Origin: Opitutus sp. GAS368
Lineage (GTDB): Bacteria; Verrucomicrobiota; Verrucomicrobiia; Chthoniobacterales; Chthoniobacteraceae
DNA length: 58,352 bases
Direction: 5' to 3'
Assembly: GCA_943329925.2 (NCBI GenBank)
Contig: CALQFT020000005.1
Span: 1 to 58,352, forward strand
Position 1 is the stretch's first letter, and every line of letters begins with the position of its first letter. Made by a program: the position numbers and the translations under genes. The notes below the pieces were generated by a model. That model was not told the DNA's origin. It made no database searches and was given only the letters and a program-made list of their open reading frames with translations. This document shows positions 43,547-52,226 of this stretch, in pieces.

Positions 43547-45577
43547 ATGTCGCGCTTCCCTTTGAGCCGCCTGTTGTCCTGTATTTCGGCGCTGTTTTTC
43601 CTCGCTGCGCCTGTTTTTGCGAGCGAACCGCAGCCACTTGTTTTGGCTCATTACATGCCTTGGTTTGCGTCGCGGGAGGTAAGCGGTAAATGGGGGTGGC
43701 ACTGGACGATGGACCACTTCAACCCAGATCGGTTTTCGTGGGATGGGGAGCGGCAAGTGGCGTCGGAGTATTATCCGCTGCTCGGGGCGTATGACTCAGG
43801 CGACGAACATGTCCTTGAGACTCAGGTTTTACTGATGAAATTTGCAGGAGTTCAGGGCGTGATTCTGGATTGGTACGGAATCAGGGATGTGAAGGATTTT
43901 GCGATGGTGCATCGGAATTCGCAGCGTTTAATCCCAATTCTCAAAAAAGCGGGCCTGAAGTTTGCGATTTGTTTTGAGGATCAATCACTCGCGCAAGCGA
44001 CTCAGGGTAAACCACTTTCTCCTGAGCAGCAGTGGGATGGCGCGCGGGATGCTTTACAGTGGCTTGATCAGAACTGGTTTAGCGATGACTCGTATGTACG
44101 GCAGGACGGCCGTCCTGTTCTTCTTGTCTTTGGGCCGCAGCAGGTTCAGGGAGAGAAGTGGAAGGCTTTGCGCGACGGTCTCAAGAGCCGGCCCCTCATT
44201 TTCGGCCTGCCGCACCTTTCCAAACCAAGTGGCTTGGACGGCCTTTTTGCTTGGATACCTGTGGCGGATGGAAAAACGGTGCCGCCGGTAAAGTGGCGAG
44301 GGGATCTGGAGCAACTCTATGGAAGGCGGTTGGCTGGAGAAAACGTTGTGGCGGTGGCATTTCCAGGATTTCAAGACGTGTATCAAAAGGCGGGTCTTCA
44401 CGCCAGTTATGGGAGGATTGAGTCAAAGGATGGAGCCACCTTCCGTGAAACGCTCAATCTCGCTCTCAAAAGTAATGCCCCGCTTTTGCAACTCGCAACG
44501 TGGAACGACCACGGCGAGGGTACTGCCATAGAACCAACGCGCGCAAATGGATATCGTTATCTAGAGATCCTTCAGGCGGCCACGAATCCTGCTGGGGAGA
44601 ATATGAAAAAGTTCACGCTCAATGATTTGCGTCTGCCAGTGCAACTTCACCAGCTTAGAAGGCGTTCGCAGAATGATCCGGAACTTGCTGCGCGACTTGA
44701 TCATGCATCCTTGCTCCTTTTTGCCTCAAAATGCACTGAAGCGGAGGCGGTTCTGGAAAAGGTCGCCGTCACCCTGGCTTTGCGGCCGGCTCTTTTTGCT
44801 GATACTGCCGACGCGCCGGATCCCAACTATCATCTAGTCACCGATGTTTTGTACCGTAACGGAGAGGGCGTTTCGGACGCGATGAGGCAGCGGTGCCGTT
44901 TGGACGTGTATTACCCGATGAACCGGAAGAAGTTCTCGACGGTTGTGTGGTTTCACGGGGGTGGGCTGACAAAGGGCGAACGCTCTATTCCATTACCCCT
45001 GCGCAATAAGGACGTGGCGGTGGTGGCGGTGAACTATCGGCTTGGCCCAGACTTTCAGTCGCCCGCTTATTTGGAAGACGCGGCGGCGGCGATAGCGTGG
45101 ACGTTTCAAAACATAGCGAGATTTGGGGGTGCCCCTGAGTCGCTTTTCTTAAGTGGTCATTCCGCAGGTGCTTACCTCTCGATGTTGATGGGATTAGATC
45201 CCAAGTATCTGGTAAAGAATCAGATAGATACAGGCCGAATTGCGGGGCTGATCCCCTTTAGTTCACAGATGATCACCCACTTCCTCATTCGCGAGCAGCG
45301 TGGGTTTGCAGATAAACAGCCTGTGGTAGACGACATGGCGCCGCTTTTTCACGTCCGCAAGGATGCTCCTCCCATGCTGTTGCTCACTGGGGACCGGGAG
45401 CAGGAGTTGATGGGGCGCTACGAGGAAAACGCCTATTTTTATCGGATGGAAAAGCTTTTTGGGCACCCTGATGTGACGTTGCGCGAGCTTCAGGGGTTTG
45501 ATCATGGCAGGATGCCGGAGCCTGGGTTTCCGCTGTTGTTGCGCTTTATGGAGGAGCATGCGCCCAAAACACCTTAA
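43547..45577 (+). CDS. Secreted GH99-like glycosidase fused to an alpha/beta-hydrolase esterase
   Basis: 676 residues from the ATG at 43547, directly after GGAGGA; the signal peptide is SRLLSCISALFFLAAPVFAS. Residues 25-355 resemble the GH99/GH71 (WbsX-like) barrel: LVLAHYMPWFASREVSGKW, VQGVILDWYGIRDV, LKFAICFEDQSL and LLQLATWNDHGEGTAIEP. Residues 420-676 form an esterase of the BD-FAE/carboxylesterase type: oxyanion motif HGGG at His470, nucleophile Ser539 in SGHSAGAYLS, and catalytic His653 in GFDHGRM. A helical linker joins the two. One polypeptide could cleave a glycosidic bond and remove an ester. The sugar is unknown. Confidence 0.75.
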   Translation: MSRFPLSRLLSCISALFFLAAPVFASEPQPLVLAHYMPWFASREVSGKWGWHWTMDHFNPDRFSWDGERQVASEYYPLLGAYDSGDEHVLETQVLLMKFAGVQGVILDWYGIRDVKDFAMVHRNSQRLIPILKKAGLKFAICFEDQSLAQATQGKPLSPEQQWDGARDALQWLDQNWFSDDSYVRQDGRPVLLVFGPQQVQGEKWKALRDGLKSRPLIFGLPHLSKPSGLDGLFAWIPVADGKTVPPVKWRGDLEQLYGRRLAGENVVAVAFPGFQDVYQKAGLHASYGRIESKDGATFRETLNLALKSNAPLLQLATWNDHGEGTAIEPTRANGYRYLEILQAATNPAGENMKKFTLNDLRLPVQLHQLRRRSQNDPELAARLDHASLLLFASKCTEAEAVLEKVAVTLALRPALFADTADAPDPNYHLVTDVLYRNGEGVSDAMRQRCRLDVYYPMNRKKFSTVVWFHGGGLTKGERSIPLPLRNKDVAVVAVNYRLGPDFQSPAYLEDAAAAIAWTFQNIARFGGAPESLFLSGHSAGAYLSMLMGLDPKYLVKNQIDTGRIAGLIPFSSQMITHFLIREQRGFADKQPVVDDMAPLFHVRKDAPPMLLLTGDREQELMGRYEENAYFYRMEKLFGHPDVTLRELQGFDHGRMPEPGFPLLLRFMEEHAPKTP

Positions 45578-45680
45578 GTGAAGGGACGTTAGGCGCACAT
45601 TTTGCAGAGGGTCTTCAAAAAAGCGCTCTGGCAGCCTTTCTTGGACTTTGCACCCAGCGGGAATTTGCTAAAACTAGGGG

Positions 45681-46901
45681 ATGCGCATCCCCAGAGTGTT
45701 AGGTTCTATCGTCGGCGTGTTTCTAACAGGTCCTCTTGGCCTGAGCGCGGCTCCAGATTTGGGAAAGGCTGCCGCGCAACCAGTTTCAAATGAAAAGGCT
45801 GCAGTGAATCTAGCGGCACCTGCCCCGGCCAAAGCGGCGGCAAAAGGCGAGCCAAAGCCCAAGAAAGTGTTTTTGCGGATGGCGGAGGGACTGCGTTTTG
45901 ATCCCCCTCGGTTTGAGGCTAAACCGGGAGATCTCATCGCCTTAAACTTGGAAAACGTGGATGTCTCCCACCAACCGCACAATTTCGTGATCGTGCAACC
46001 CGGTCTGGTGCAAGATATAGTGAAGCTTGCTATGGACCTGGCCGCCTCGGGTGCAAGTCAGGGAGCGCTCCCAAAACATCCAGGGATCATCGCCTCTAGT
46101 GCGGATATTCTCAATCCGGAAAGTAAAGCGGTGCTTCAGTTTAAGGTGCCAGAGACTCCTGGAGTTTATGGTTACGTTTGCACCGTGCCAGGCCATGGCG
46201 TGGTGATGTACGGAGCCATGTACGTGGGCGTGCCGATGCCGCTTCTTTCAAAGGATACTAATATCCCACAAATTACTTTGGAAAAAGGTCTTGCAGGTGG
46301 CGGAAAGCGTCCGTTTGTGCAGCGTCTTTTTATGCCTAACTCTGGTCCCGCTTCCATGGGTGTGGCGTTACCGGGCACTCAAAATTATTGCTTTGATAGC
46401 GCAGCGTGTCGCGTGCGTTACGCTTGGAACGGCATATTTATGGATGGCTCTCAGCACTGGCGAGGCTCCGGGAAAGAACTCGCGGAGCTGGGCGATGTGC
46501 CTTGGTGGACTTCTGGAGCTTTTCCTCTTAAATTTGGGGATCGGGAATCGAGTTCGCTCGATTTTAAATTCCTAGGCTACAGCATGAAGGGAGAATTCCC
46601 GGAATTTCATTTCAAAGTGGGAGCGCAGGAGGTTTTTGAATGCGTGCAGCCTTCAGGGAGTGGGATTCTGTTAAAGTTCCGCCTTCCGGGCATCAACTCC
46701 AGTGTCGGAGTGCGTTCTGATTCCTCTGCCCAATGGGCTTGTCCAGATGGTGTTGCTACTAAGAGTGGATTCCGGATTTCTGCTGCAAAAGCCGCTGAAT
46801 TCAGCGTTCTAATTCAACCCAAAGACGCTTCGGCTCCTGCCGCTTCTAAGGCATCCGCGCCCTCCGCTTCCCGCCCCGTTCCCTCTTCCTCCAAACCTTG
46901 A
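45681..46901 (+). CDS. Exported azurin/plastocyanin-like cupredoxin with a C-terminal domain
   Basis: A 406-residue protein with a signal peptide (MRIPRVLGSIVGVFLTGPLG), an Ala/Pro/Lys-rich spacer, and a cupredoxin domain at about residues 60-185. The type-1 copper ligands are His100 (SHQPHNF), Cys167, His172 and Met176 in YVCTVPGHGVVM; the C-x4-H-x3-M spacing is that of azurin. The remaining 200 residues are a beta-rich domain of unknown type, ending in a Ser/Ala/Pro-rich tail. It probably passes electrons for the propeller dehydrogenase encoded 2 nt downstream. The partnership is inference from spacing. Confidence 0.82.
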   Translation: MRIPRVLGSIVGVFLTGPLGLSAAPDLGKAAAQPVSNEKAAVNLAAPAPAKAAAKGEPKPKKVFLRMAEGLRFDPPRFEAKPGDLIALNLENVDVSHQPHNFVIVQPGLVQDIVKLAMDLAASGASQGALPKHPGIIASSADILNPESKAVLQFKVPETPGVYGYVCTVPGHGVVMYGAMYVGVPMPLLSKDTNIPQITLEKGLAGGGKRPFVQRLFMPNSGPASMGVALPGTQNYCFDSAACRVRYAWNGIFMDGSQHWRGSGKELAELGDVPWWTSGAFPLKFGDRESSSLDFKFLGYSMKGEFPEFHFKVGAQEVFECVQPSGSGILLKFRLPGINSSVGVRSDSSAQWACPDGVATKSGFRISAAKAAEFSVLIQPKDASAPAASKASAPSASRPVPSSSKP

Positions 46902-46903
46902 AC

Positions 46904-48511
46904 ATGCAAACACGCTTTTCCTTCTACACCGCGGCCGCTCTAACGCTGGTTCCGATGCCGCTTCACTCGGAACCCGCCGCCGTGGCGCCCGCTGCTAAAG
47001 CGCCTGCAACTGGTGCGACATCTTCGGTTCCTGAAAAATCGTTCTATTCGGCTTCGGAGCGCGACTCCCAGATGGGGCGCTTTTACAAGGTGACGCAGGT
47101 GAAGGCACCCGCGGGAGTGGATTCCCAGGTCGGCGCGCTCTCCGTGTTGAAAGACGGTCGGATCGTGGCGGCGTTTCATAGGGGGGAGGTTGGTATTTTT
47201 AATCCGGAGAAGCAGGAGTGGAGCATCTTTGCGGAAGGCCTGCACGAGCCGCTGGGTATTTTAGAGGAAGCTGACGGGAGCCTCCTTGTGATGCAACGCC
47301 CTGAACTAACGCGTCTTCGCGATACCACAGGCAATGGCAAGGCCGATAGCTACGAGACCGTCTTTAGCGATTTTGGGATGACGGGCAATTACCACGAGTT
47401 TGCTTTCGGCCCAGTGCGAGCCCCTTCGGGAAAATTGTATGTGGGGCTCAATCTTGCCTCCTCTGGGGACACTGTTCACGAGGAGGTGCGGGGAAAGTGG
47501 CTTCCTATCGGACTTGATCGCAAGGAATTCTATGGTGATTGGAAAAAGAACAGCAAGGAAGCCGGCCGGATGTATTCCCGGGTGCCGTGGCGCGGCTGGG
47601 TGCTGGAGTTGGACCCGATTACCGGGAAGGCGACGCCTTTTGCTTCCGGATTTCGCTCGCCCGATGGATTGGGTTTTGACGCAGAGGGGCGCTTGGTTGT
47701 TTCCGACAATCAGGGGGATTGGCGTGGCAGCAGTGAATTGCATGTCGTAAAAAAGGGCGGTTTTTACGGGCATCCGGCTTCCCTTCCTTGGCGGGAGGAC
47801 TGGGGTAAAGGCGCTCCTCTGGATGTGCCCGTAGAGACGTTGGACAAACTGCGTACGCCCGCCGCAGTATGGTTTCCTCATTTGTCTTATGCCAACTCGC
47901 CGACGCAGATGGTGGCCATTCCGAAAACTCCTGTCTGGGGTCCGTATGGCGGCCAGTTTGTGATTGGCGAAATGAACGTACCCAAGCTGCTGCGTGTCAC
48001 CTTGGAGGAGGTCAACGGGATGTGGCAGGGCGCTTGCTATCCCTTCGTGGAGACTTCCGAACTTAAGGCGGGCCTGCACCGGCTCGTTTTCCGTGGCGAC
48101 CAGCTCTGGATGGGGCGCACGCACCTCACTTGGGCAGGTGAGGAGAACCTTGGATTTGTGGAGCCCGTGGGGCCCGCTCCGATGGACGCAGTATCCATCA
48201 GTCTGACAAAGACGGGCTTTAAGGTCCGCTTCACCCGTCCGCTGGCCTCTTCCAGCACGGATCCGACACTCTGGAAAATCCGCCGTTACACCTACGCCTA
48301 TCACAAGGAATACGGCTCCCCTGAATTGGATCAGGAAATTTTGGCCCCGACGGCGGTGGTCCTGAGTGAGGATGGTCTTACTGCGGATCTGACCTTGGAG
48401 GAGTTGCATGAAAATTTCGTATACGATTTTTATCTGGAAAAATTGCGTGCGGCCGACGGGGAAACGCCATTGAACGTCCGGGCGGCTTACACCTTGCGCC
48501 GGAAGCGTTGA
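46904..48511 (+). CDS. Exported glucose/sorbosone-dehydrogenase-like beta-propeller
   Basis: 535 residues from the ATG at 46904, 2 nt after the cupredoxin stop. Signal peptide (TRFSFYTAAALTLVPMPLHS), then a propeller: VGALSVLKDGRIVAAFHRGE, LHEPLGILEEADGSLLVMQR, RDTTGNGKADSYETVF, ASGFRSPDGLGFDAEGRLVV, SDNQGDWRG and KKGGFYGHPASLPW. This is the pattern of the PVC 'membrane-bound dehydrogenase' and PQQ-type sugar dehydrogenase families. A C-terminal beta domain follows (FKVRFTRPLASSSTDPTLWK). It likely oxidises a sugar or alcohol in the periplasm, giving electrons to the adjacent cupredoxin. No cytochrome c motif (CxxCH) is present. Confidence 0.8.
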   Translation: MQTRFSFYTAAALTLVPMPLHSEPAAVAPAAKAPATGATSSVPEKSFYSASERDSQMGRFYKVTQVKAPAGVDSQVGALSVLKDGRIVAAFHRGEVGIFNPEKQEWSIFAEGLHEPLGILEEADGSLLVMQRPELTRLRDTTGNGKADSYETVFSDFGMTGNYHEFAFGPVRAPSGKLYVGLNLASSGDTVHEEVRGKWLPIGLDRKEFYGDWKKNSKEAGRMYSRVPWRGWVLELDPITGKATPFASGFRSPDGLGFDAEGRLVVSDNQGDWRGSSELHVVKKGGFYGHPASLPWREDWGKGAPLDVPVETLDKLRTPAAVWFPHLSYANSPTQMVAIPKTPVWGPYGGQFVIGEMNVPKLLRVTLEEVNGMWQGACYPFVETSELKAGLHRLVFRGDQLWMGRTHLTWAGEENLGFVEPVGPAPMDAVSISLTKTGFKVRFTRPLASSSTDPTLWKIRRYTYAYHKEYGSPELDQEILAPTAVVLSEDGLTADLTLEELHENFVYDFYLEKLRAADGETPLNVRAAYTLRRKR

Positions 48512-48594
48512 ATGGGCTTCGTGGCTCTTTTTTGCGTTTGTTAAAGGGCCGATGGCGCAATATCCCTTCCCGTGTTAGGTTGAGTTAGGGGGTG

Positions 48595-49620
48595 ATGACC
48601 ATGACTGGGAGGACTGTTACTTCGGATACTTCGGATACTTCGGATACTTCGGATACTTCGGATACTTCGGATACTTCAAATTTGAAGCTGGGTAAGATTC
48701 GGCCGTTGGGCAGGAGGTGGGCTTGCGGGCGGATTTTTAGCCGATTGGGGGCGTGGTGTTTTGTGGCTTTCTGCGCGGCGGGTGTTTCCCTCGGGGGCGA
48801 TGGGGTTTCGGAGCGTTTTTTTCGCACTTCAGACGGGGTTAAATTGCATTACTTGGAAGCGGGCAGGGGACCGGAAACCATGGTGTTCATCCCTGGGTGG
48901 TTGATGCCCGCTGCAGTATTTGACGCTCAGGTTCGCGAGCTTTCGAATCGCTTTCGCGTGGTTTCGTTCGACCCTCGTTCCCAAGGAAAGTCAGAAGTGT
49001 TTAACGGGGCTCATACTCCGGAAGCGCGGTGTAGGGACATTCACGAATTGCTAAAAGTCATCAAACCCACCAAACCGATTTTGGCCGGTTGGTCTTTGGG
49101 CGTAATGGAGGTGCTGGATTATCTCGCGCACTATCAGCCTACGGATCTTGCGGGTTTGGTGCTCATTGATAACTCCATCGGCGAGGGAAGTCCGCCGGGG
49201 GGCGGGGGATCAAGCAAGAGCAGTTCCGGTGCGTCTGCCCCAAAGGACAGGAGTGCTTACTTGCGGGATTTCACCCTCAGTCTTACAAAAAAGCCGTTGT
49301 CGGATCCGCTATTCAAGGCCATCTATGCGTCTACGCTACAGGTGCCACAGGCCGCTGCTCGGGAGTTGCTTCGCAAACCCTATCCGCGTGAGTATTGGCG
49401 CGATACTCTTCTTGCGCAATCCGTCCCTGTACTTTACGCTATTCGTCCGCGTTATGAGGAACAAGGCGAAGCGCTTCTTCGGAAACGGCCCGGCCTTGCA
49501 CGGGTCGAACTCTTCACTGAAGCCGGCCACGCGCTTTTCCTCGACGAACCTGCCCGTTTCAATTCTGTGGTGACAGCCTTCGCAGAAAAGACTTGGGCGC
49601 TTGCCCCTAAGGGGCGTTGA
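48595..49620 (+). CDS. Alpha/beta hydrolase with an N-terminal TSD repeat
   Basis: 341 residues from the ATG at 48595; ATG at 48601 and GTG at 48592 are alternatives. The first 25 residues contain six TSD triplets from a 9-bp repeat. A membrane or signal segment follows (RLGAWCFVAFCAAGVSLGG), then a standard alpha/beta hydrolase core: RFFRTSDGVKLHYLEAGRGP, MVFIPGWLMPAAVFD, DPRSQGKSE, nucleophile Ser in LAGWSLGVMEVLDY and catalytic His in EAGHALFLDEP. Substrate unknown; bromoperoxidase- or lipase-like members share this pattern. Since the signal segment begins after the repeats, the real start may be further in, leaving the repeat partly untranslated. Confidence 0.78.
   Translation: MTMTGRTVTSDTSDTSDTSDTSDTSDTSNLKLGKIRPLGRRWACGRIFSRLGAWCFVAFCAAGVSLGGDGVSERFFRTSDGVKLHYLEAGRGPETMVFIPGWLMPAAVFDAQVRELSNRFRVVSFDPRSQGKSEVFNGAHTPEARCRDIHELLKVIKPTKPILAGWSLGVMEVLDYLAHYQPTDLAGLVLIDNSIGEGSPPGGGGSSKSSSGASAPKDRSAYLRDFTLSLTKKPLSDPLFKAIYASTLQVPQAAARELLRKPYPREYWRDTLLAQSVPVLYAIRPRYEEQGEALLRKRPGLARVELFTEAGHALFLDEPARFNSVVTAFAEKTWALAPKGR
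48619..48678. repeat. Six copies of the 9-bp unit ACTTCGGAT plus a partial seventh
   Basis: Six perfect tandem copies (48619-48672) are followed by ACTTCA. Read in the hydrolase frame each gives Thr-Ser-Asp. Perfect copies suggest recent expansion; the unit is a multiple of three, so copy-number changes keep frame. Confidence 0.92.
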
Positions 49621-49640
49621 TATCCGCCCATTCGTGACTC

Positions 49641-50972
49641 ATGCCCCCCTCCTTATCCCTGCTAGCCGCTACTTTCCTCGTTGTTGCCAGTATGTTGGGG
49701 TCTGGAATCCTCACCACTTCGGGCTCGATTTTGGGCCTCGTCAAATCTCCAAACGCGGCAATGGCGGTTTGGCTTATTGCAGGAATTCACGCGGTTTTGG
49801 GGGCGTATTGTTACGGCATTATCTCCCGGCGGGTTCCTGAAAACGGAGGGGAGGCGAGCATCCTGCGTGCGTTTTTCGCCCCGGCTATGGGTGAAATTGC
49901 GGGTTGGGTATCCTTCATAGTTGGCTTCGCTGCCTCCAATGCGGCCTCGGCCATCGGTTTTGGCGCCTATCTTTTGAAAGCTTTCCCTGCAACTGCGCCA
50001 TTGGGGAAAGGCGCTGCGCTTTCCGCCATTTTGCTGGTCACCTTGCTACACTCGGTTTCCGGAGCGATCGGCATCCGGATTCAGACAGGGTTGGCGATGT
50101 TGAAGTTTTGTATGCTGGGCGGGTTGGCCGTCTGGGGCTTGGGGCATGTGCCTGCGCTAGCACTTGCCGAGCCGGTAAGTGCGGCTGTATCTGCTGCTCC
50201 TTTTGGGCCGGCTTGGGGTTTGGCGGTGATGTTTTCAATGTTCGCGTACCTCGGCTGGAGTGCCGCGATTTACTCCACAGCCGAAACTCGCGATGCCAAG
50301 CGTAATGTCCCAAGGGCGATGCTGCTGGGGACGACGATCGTGCTCACGTTGTATCTCGGCGTGAACTTGGCTCTTTTGCGTCACATCCCGCTTTCGGAAC
50401 TCGCTTCGGAAAAGGCCGTCATGGAGCTTCTTGTGCGCAAGCTCTTCGGCCAGGAGGCGGCTGTGGTGTTTGCAGGGGTGGTGGCCTTTGCCCTACTTTC
50501 TTCGCTGGGGGCATCCGCATTTTTGGGGCCGCGAGTTTTGGACACAATGTTGGACTGGTACCGCCCCAAACCCGCCCTTGGCGGGCCTTCTGGGGAGGCT
50601 CAAAAGCTGGGTGTAAGGGCGCCCGTCCCCGCCAGCTTAGTGTGGCTTCAAGCGGGCCTTTCCATGGCGATGATTGTCTCGGGGACCTTTGAGCAGATTT
50701 TGACGGTGACCGGGTTTCTGCTGGGGATTTTTCCAATGCTTGCCGTTTTAGGGCTTTATTCTGTGAAAGCTAATTTAGTGGAGCAGGTTTCAAAATTTGC
50801 TAAGTGGTTTGCCGCTCCAGTCTTCTTGGCGGGATCTTTGCTCATTCTAATCTTGGCTGCGACCGAAAGCCCCAAGGAAATGGCCATTGCAACGGCTTTG
50901 ATTTTGTTGATTTTCCTGCTCCGCCGCCAAGCCAACGCGGAGCCTCTTTTGGCACCACCACCATCAAAATAA
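49641..50972 (+). CDS. APC-family amino-acid permease
   Basis: A 443-residue protein with about 12 hydrophobic segments, starting 20 nt after the hydrolase stop. The APC signature is FLVVASMLGSGILTTSGSIL at the first span (G-S-G-I-L binding motif), followed by GIISRRVPENGGEASILRAF, SNAASAIGFGAYLLKAF and AIYSTAETRDAKRNVPRA. The fold is LeuT-like and members exchange or import amino acids or amines. Nothing adjacent identifies the substrate. The gene is 5 nt upstream of a secreted protein gene in the same direction. Confidence 0.88.
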   Translation: MPPSLSLLAATFLVVASMLGSGILTTSGSILGLVKSPNAAMAVWLIAGIHAVLGAYCYGIISRRVPENGGEASILRAFFAPAMGEIAGWVSFIVGFAASNAASAIGFGAYLLKAFPATAPLGKGAALSAILLVTLLHSVSGAIGIRIQTGLAMLKFCMLGGLAVWGLGHVPALALAEPVSAAVSAAPFGPAWGLAVMFSMFAYLGWSAAIYSTAETRDAKRNVPRAMLLGTTIVLTLYLGVNLALLRHIPLSELASEKAVMELLVRKLFGQEAAVVFAGVVAFALLSSLGASAFLGPRVLDTMLDWYRPKPALGGPSGEAQKLGVRAPVPASLVWLQAGLSMAMIVSGTFEQILTVTGFLLGIFPMLAVLGLYSVKANLVEQVSKFAKWFAAPVFLAGSLLILILAATESPKEMAIATALILLIFLLRRQANAEPLLAPPPSK

Positions 50973-50977
50973 CTGCT

Positions 50978-52120
50978 ATGCGTTTGACCTCCGCCACCCT
51001 TGCTTTCTGTCAGCTTCCATTCCTTTTCTCCCTCGCCGCCGCCCCTGATTCCTCCAGCGTAGATGCCCTTGCCCGCGATTACGCTGGGCTCCCTGTCTTG
51101 GGTGAGGTTTCCCCCGCCGCCGCCAGCACGCCGCCACCGCCTGCTCCTTCCCTTCCACCTGCCAAGGCGCCGGTGAAGTCCTCCGCCCAAGTCGCTTGGG
51201 CCGCTTACGAGAAATTCATCGGCATCCCCTTGCGCAACTGGGCGGCTGCAGAGGTTGCGCCCCCTAAGGGAGGTACTGTCTTTTACCCATTCTCAGGACC
51301 GGACCTCGTCACCGTTGCCCAGATGTTCCCCGAGGCCGATCGCTATGTGCTGGTGGCCATTCAACCGGCAGGTGCGCCGGTGGAACTCTCCTCCAAGACT
51401 CCTGTTGCTCTGGCTGCGTTCAGACAGAAGTTCAGCGAAGAGTGGGTGAAATTTGGCAGTCTGGGTTTCTTTCGGACGCTTGATCTTAACGAAAATACAG
51501 CAAGCACTACGGCTCAACTTACTTCGACTCCCGTCATGCTGGCGTTTGCCGCCTCGCTCGGGTTTCGCGTCGATGCAGCGCGACCCCTTACCCTAAATTC
51601 CGAGAAGAACGAGTTTGAACCGGCAGTTCCCAGCTCGGACTCAAAATGGACATCGGTGCGTTTGGACCTTTCCAAAGACGGGCGCAATGTCGTGGTGGAC
51701 TATGTTTGCCTGGATCTTTCTGATGATTATCTAAAGTCGCATCCTCACGAGGCTCAGTGGCTCAAGAATTGCGGTAAAAATCCAACCTTGTTGAAGGCTG
51801 CCTCCCATCTGTTGCCAAAGCCTTATTTTACAGTGTGCCGCGCTGCCGTGGTCGAGGGGGCCACGTTGTTGGTTCAGGACGAAACCGGCTTGGAATACAA
51901 AGATCTGAAAAAAATCGGTCCTGTGAAGCTTTACGGCCGTTTTGTGGAGGCCCACAAGCTCTTCGACGCTAACTCTCAGCGCGATCTAGCGGCTGCTTAT
52001 GTTGAAAGTCACCAAACCAGCCCGTTGCCTTTCTCGTACAGTTACCAAAAATCGGCAGACCGCCGTTCACTCCAAGTGGTCCGCCGCGAGGTGGCCCAAA
52101 AGGACGCGCCGAAACAATAA
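50978..52120 (+). CDS. Secreted protein of unknown function
   Basis: 380 residues from the ATG at 50978, 5 nt after the permease stop; the frame is open far upstream inside the permease gene but the signal peptide (MRLTSATLAFCQLPFLFSLA) fixes the start. A proline-rich linker (TPPPPAPSLPPAKAP) precedes a mixed alpha/beta domain: FYPFSGPDLVTVAQMFPEAD, YVLVAIQPAGAPVEL, VRLDLSKDGRNVVVDYVCLD and HPHEAQWLKNCGKNPTLLKA. I do not recognise the family. Close spacing suggests co-expression with the permease; function is unknown. Confidence 0.7.
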   Translation: MRLTSATLAFCQLPFLFSLAAAPDSSSVDALARDYAGLPVLGEVSPAAASTPPPPAPSLPPAKAPVKSSAQVAWAAYEKFIGIPLRNWAAAEVAPPKGGTVFYPFSGPDLVTVAQMFPEADRYVLVAIQPAGAPVELSSKTPVALAAFRQKFSEEWVKFGSLGFFRTLDLNENTASTTAQLTSTPVMLAFAASLGFRVDAARPLTLNSEKNEFEPAVPSSDSKWTSVRLDLSKDGRNVVVDYVCLDLSDDYLKSHPHEAQWLKNCGKNPTLLKAASHLLPKPYFTVCRAAVVEGATLLVQDETGLEYKDLKKIGPVKLYGRFVEAHKLFDANSQRDLAAAYVESHQTSPLPFSYSYQKSADRRSLQVVRREVAQKDAPKQ

Positions 52121-52226
52121 GGCGGTGTTCTGTCTGAGGGTTTGGCGGGGGCGTCGTAACTTGTATTCGTATCTCTCCGAGTCCCAGTAATGAAGGGCTC
52201 CACCTCAGCTTTCGTGCGGACAGACT

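Noticed and set aside
47306-48409. Minus-strand open frame of 367 codons opposite the propeller dehydrogenase
   Set aside because: The plus strand has the signal peptide and repeated blade motifs; the minus frame has none.
48619-48678. Short tandem repeat considered as a CRISPR or direct-repeat array
   Set aside because: The 9-bp units are contiguous without spacers and lie in a coding frame.
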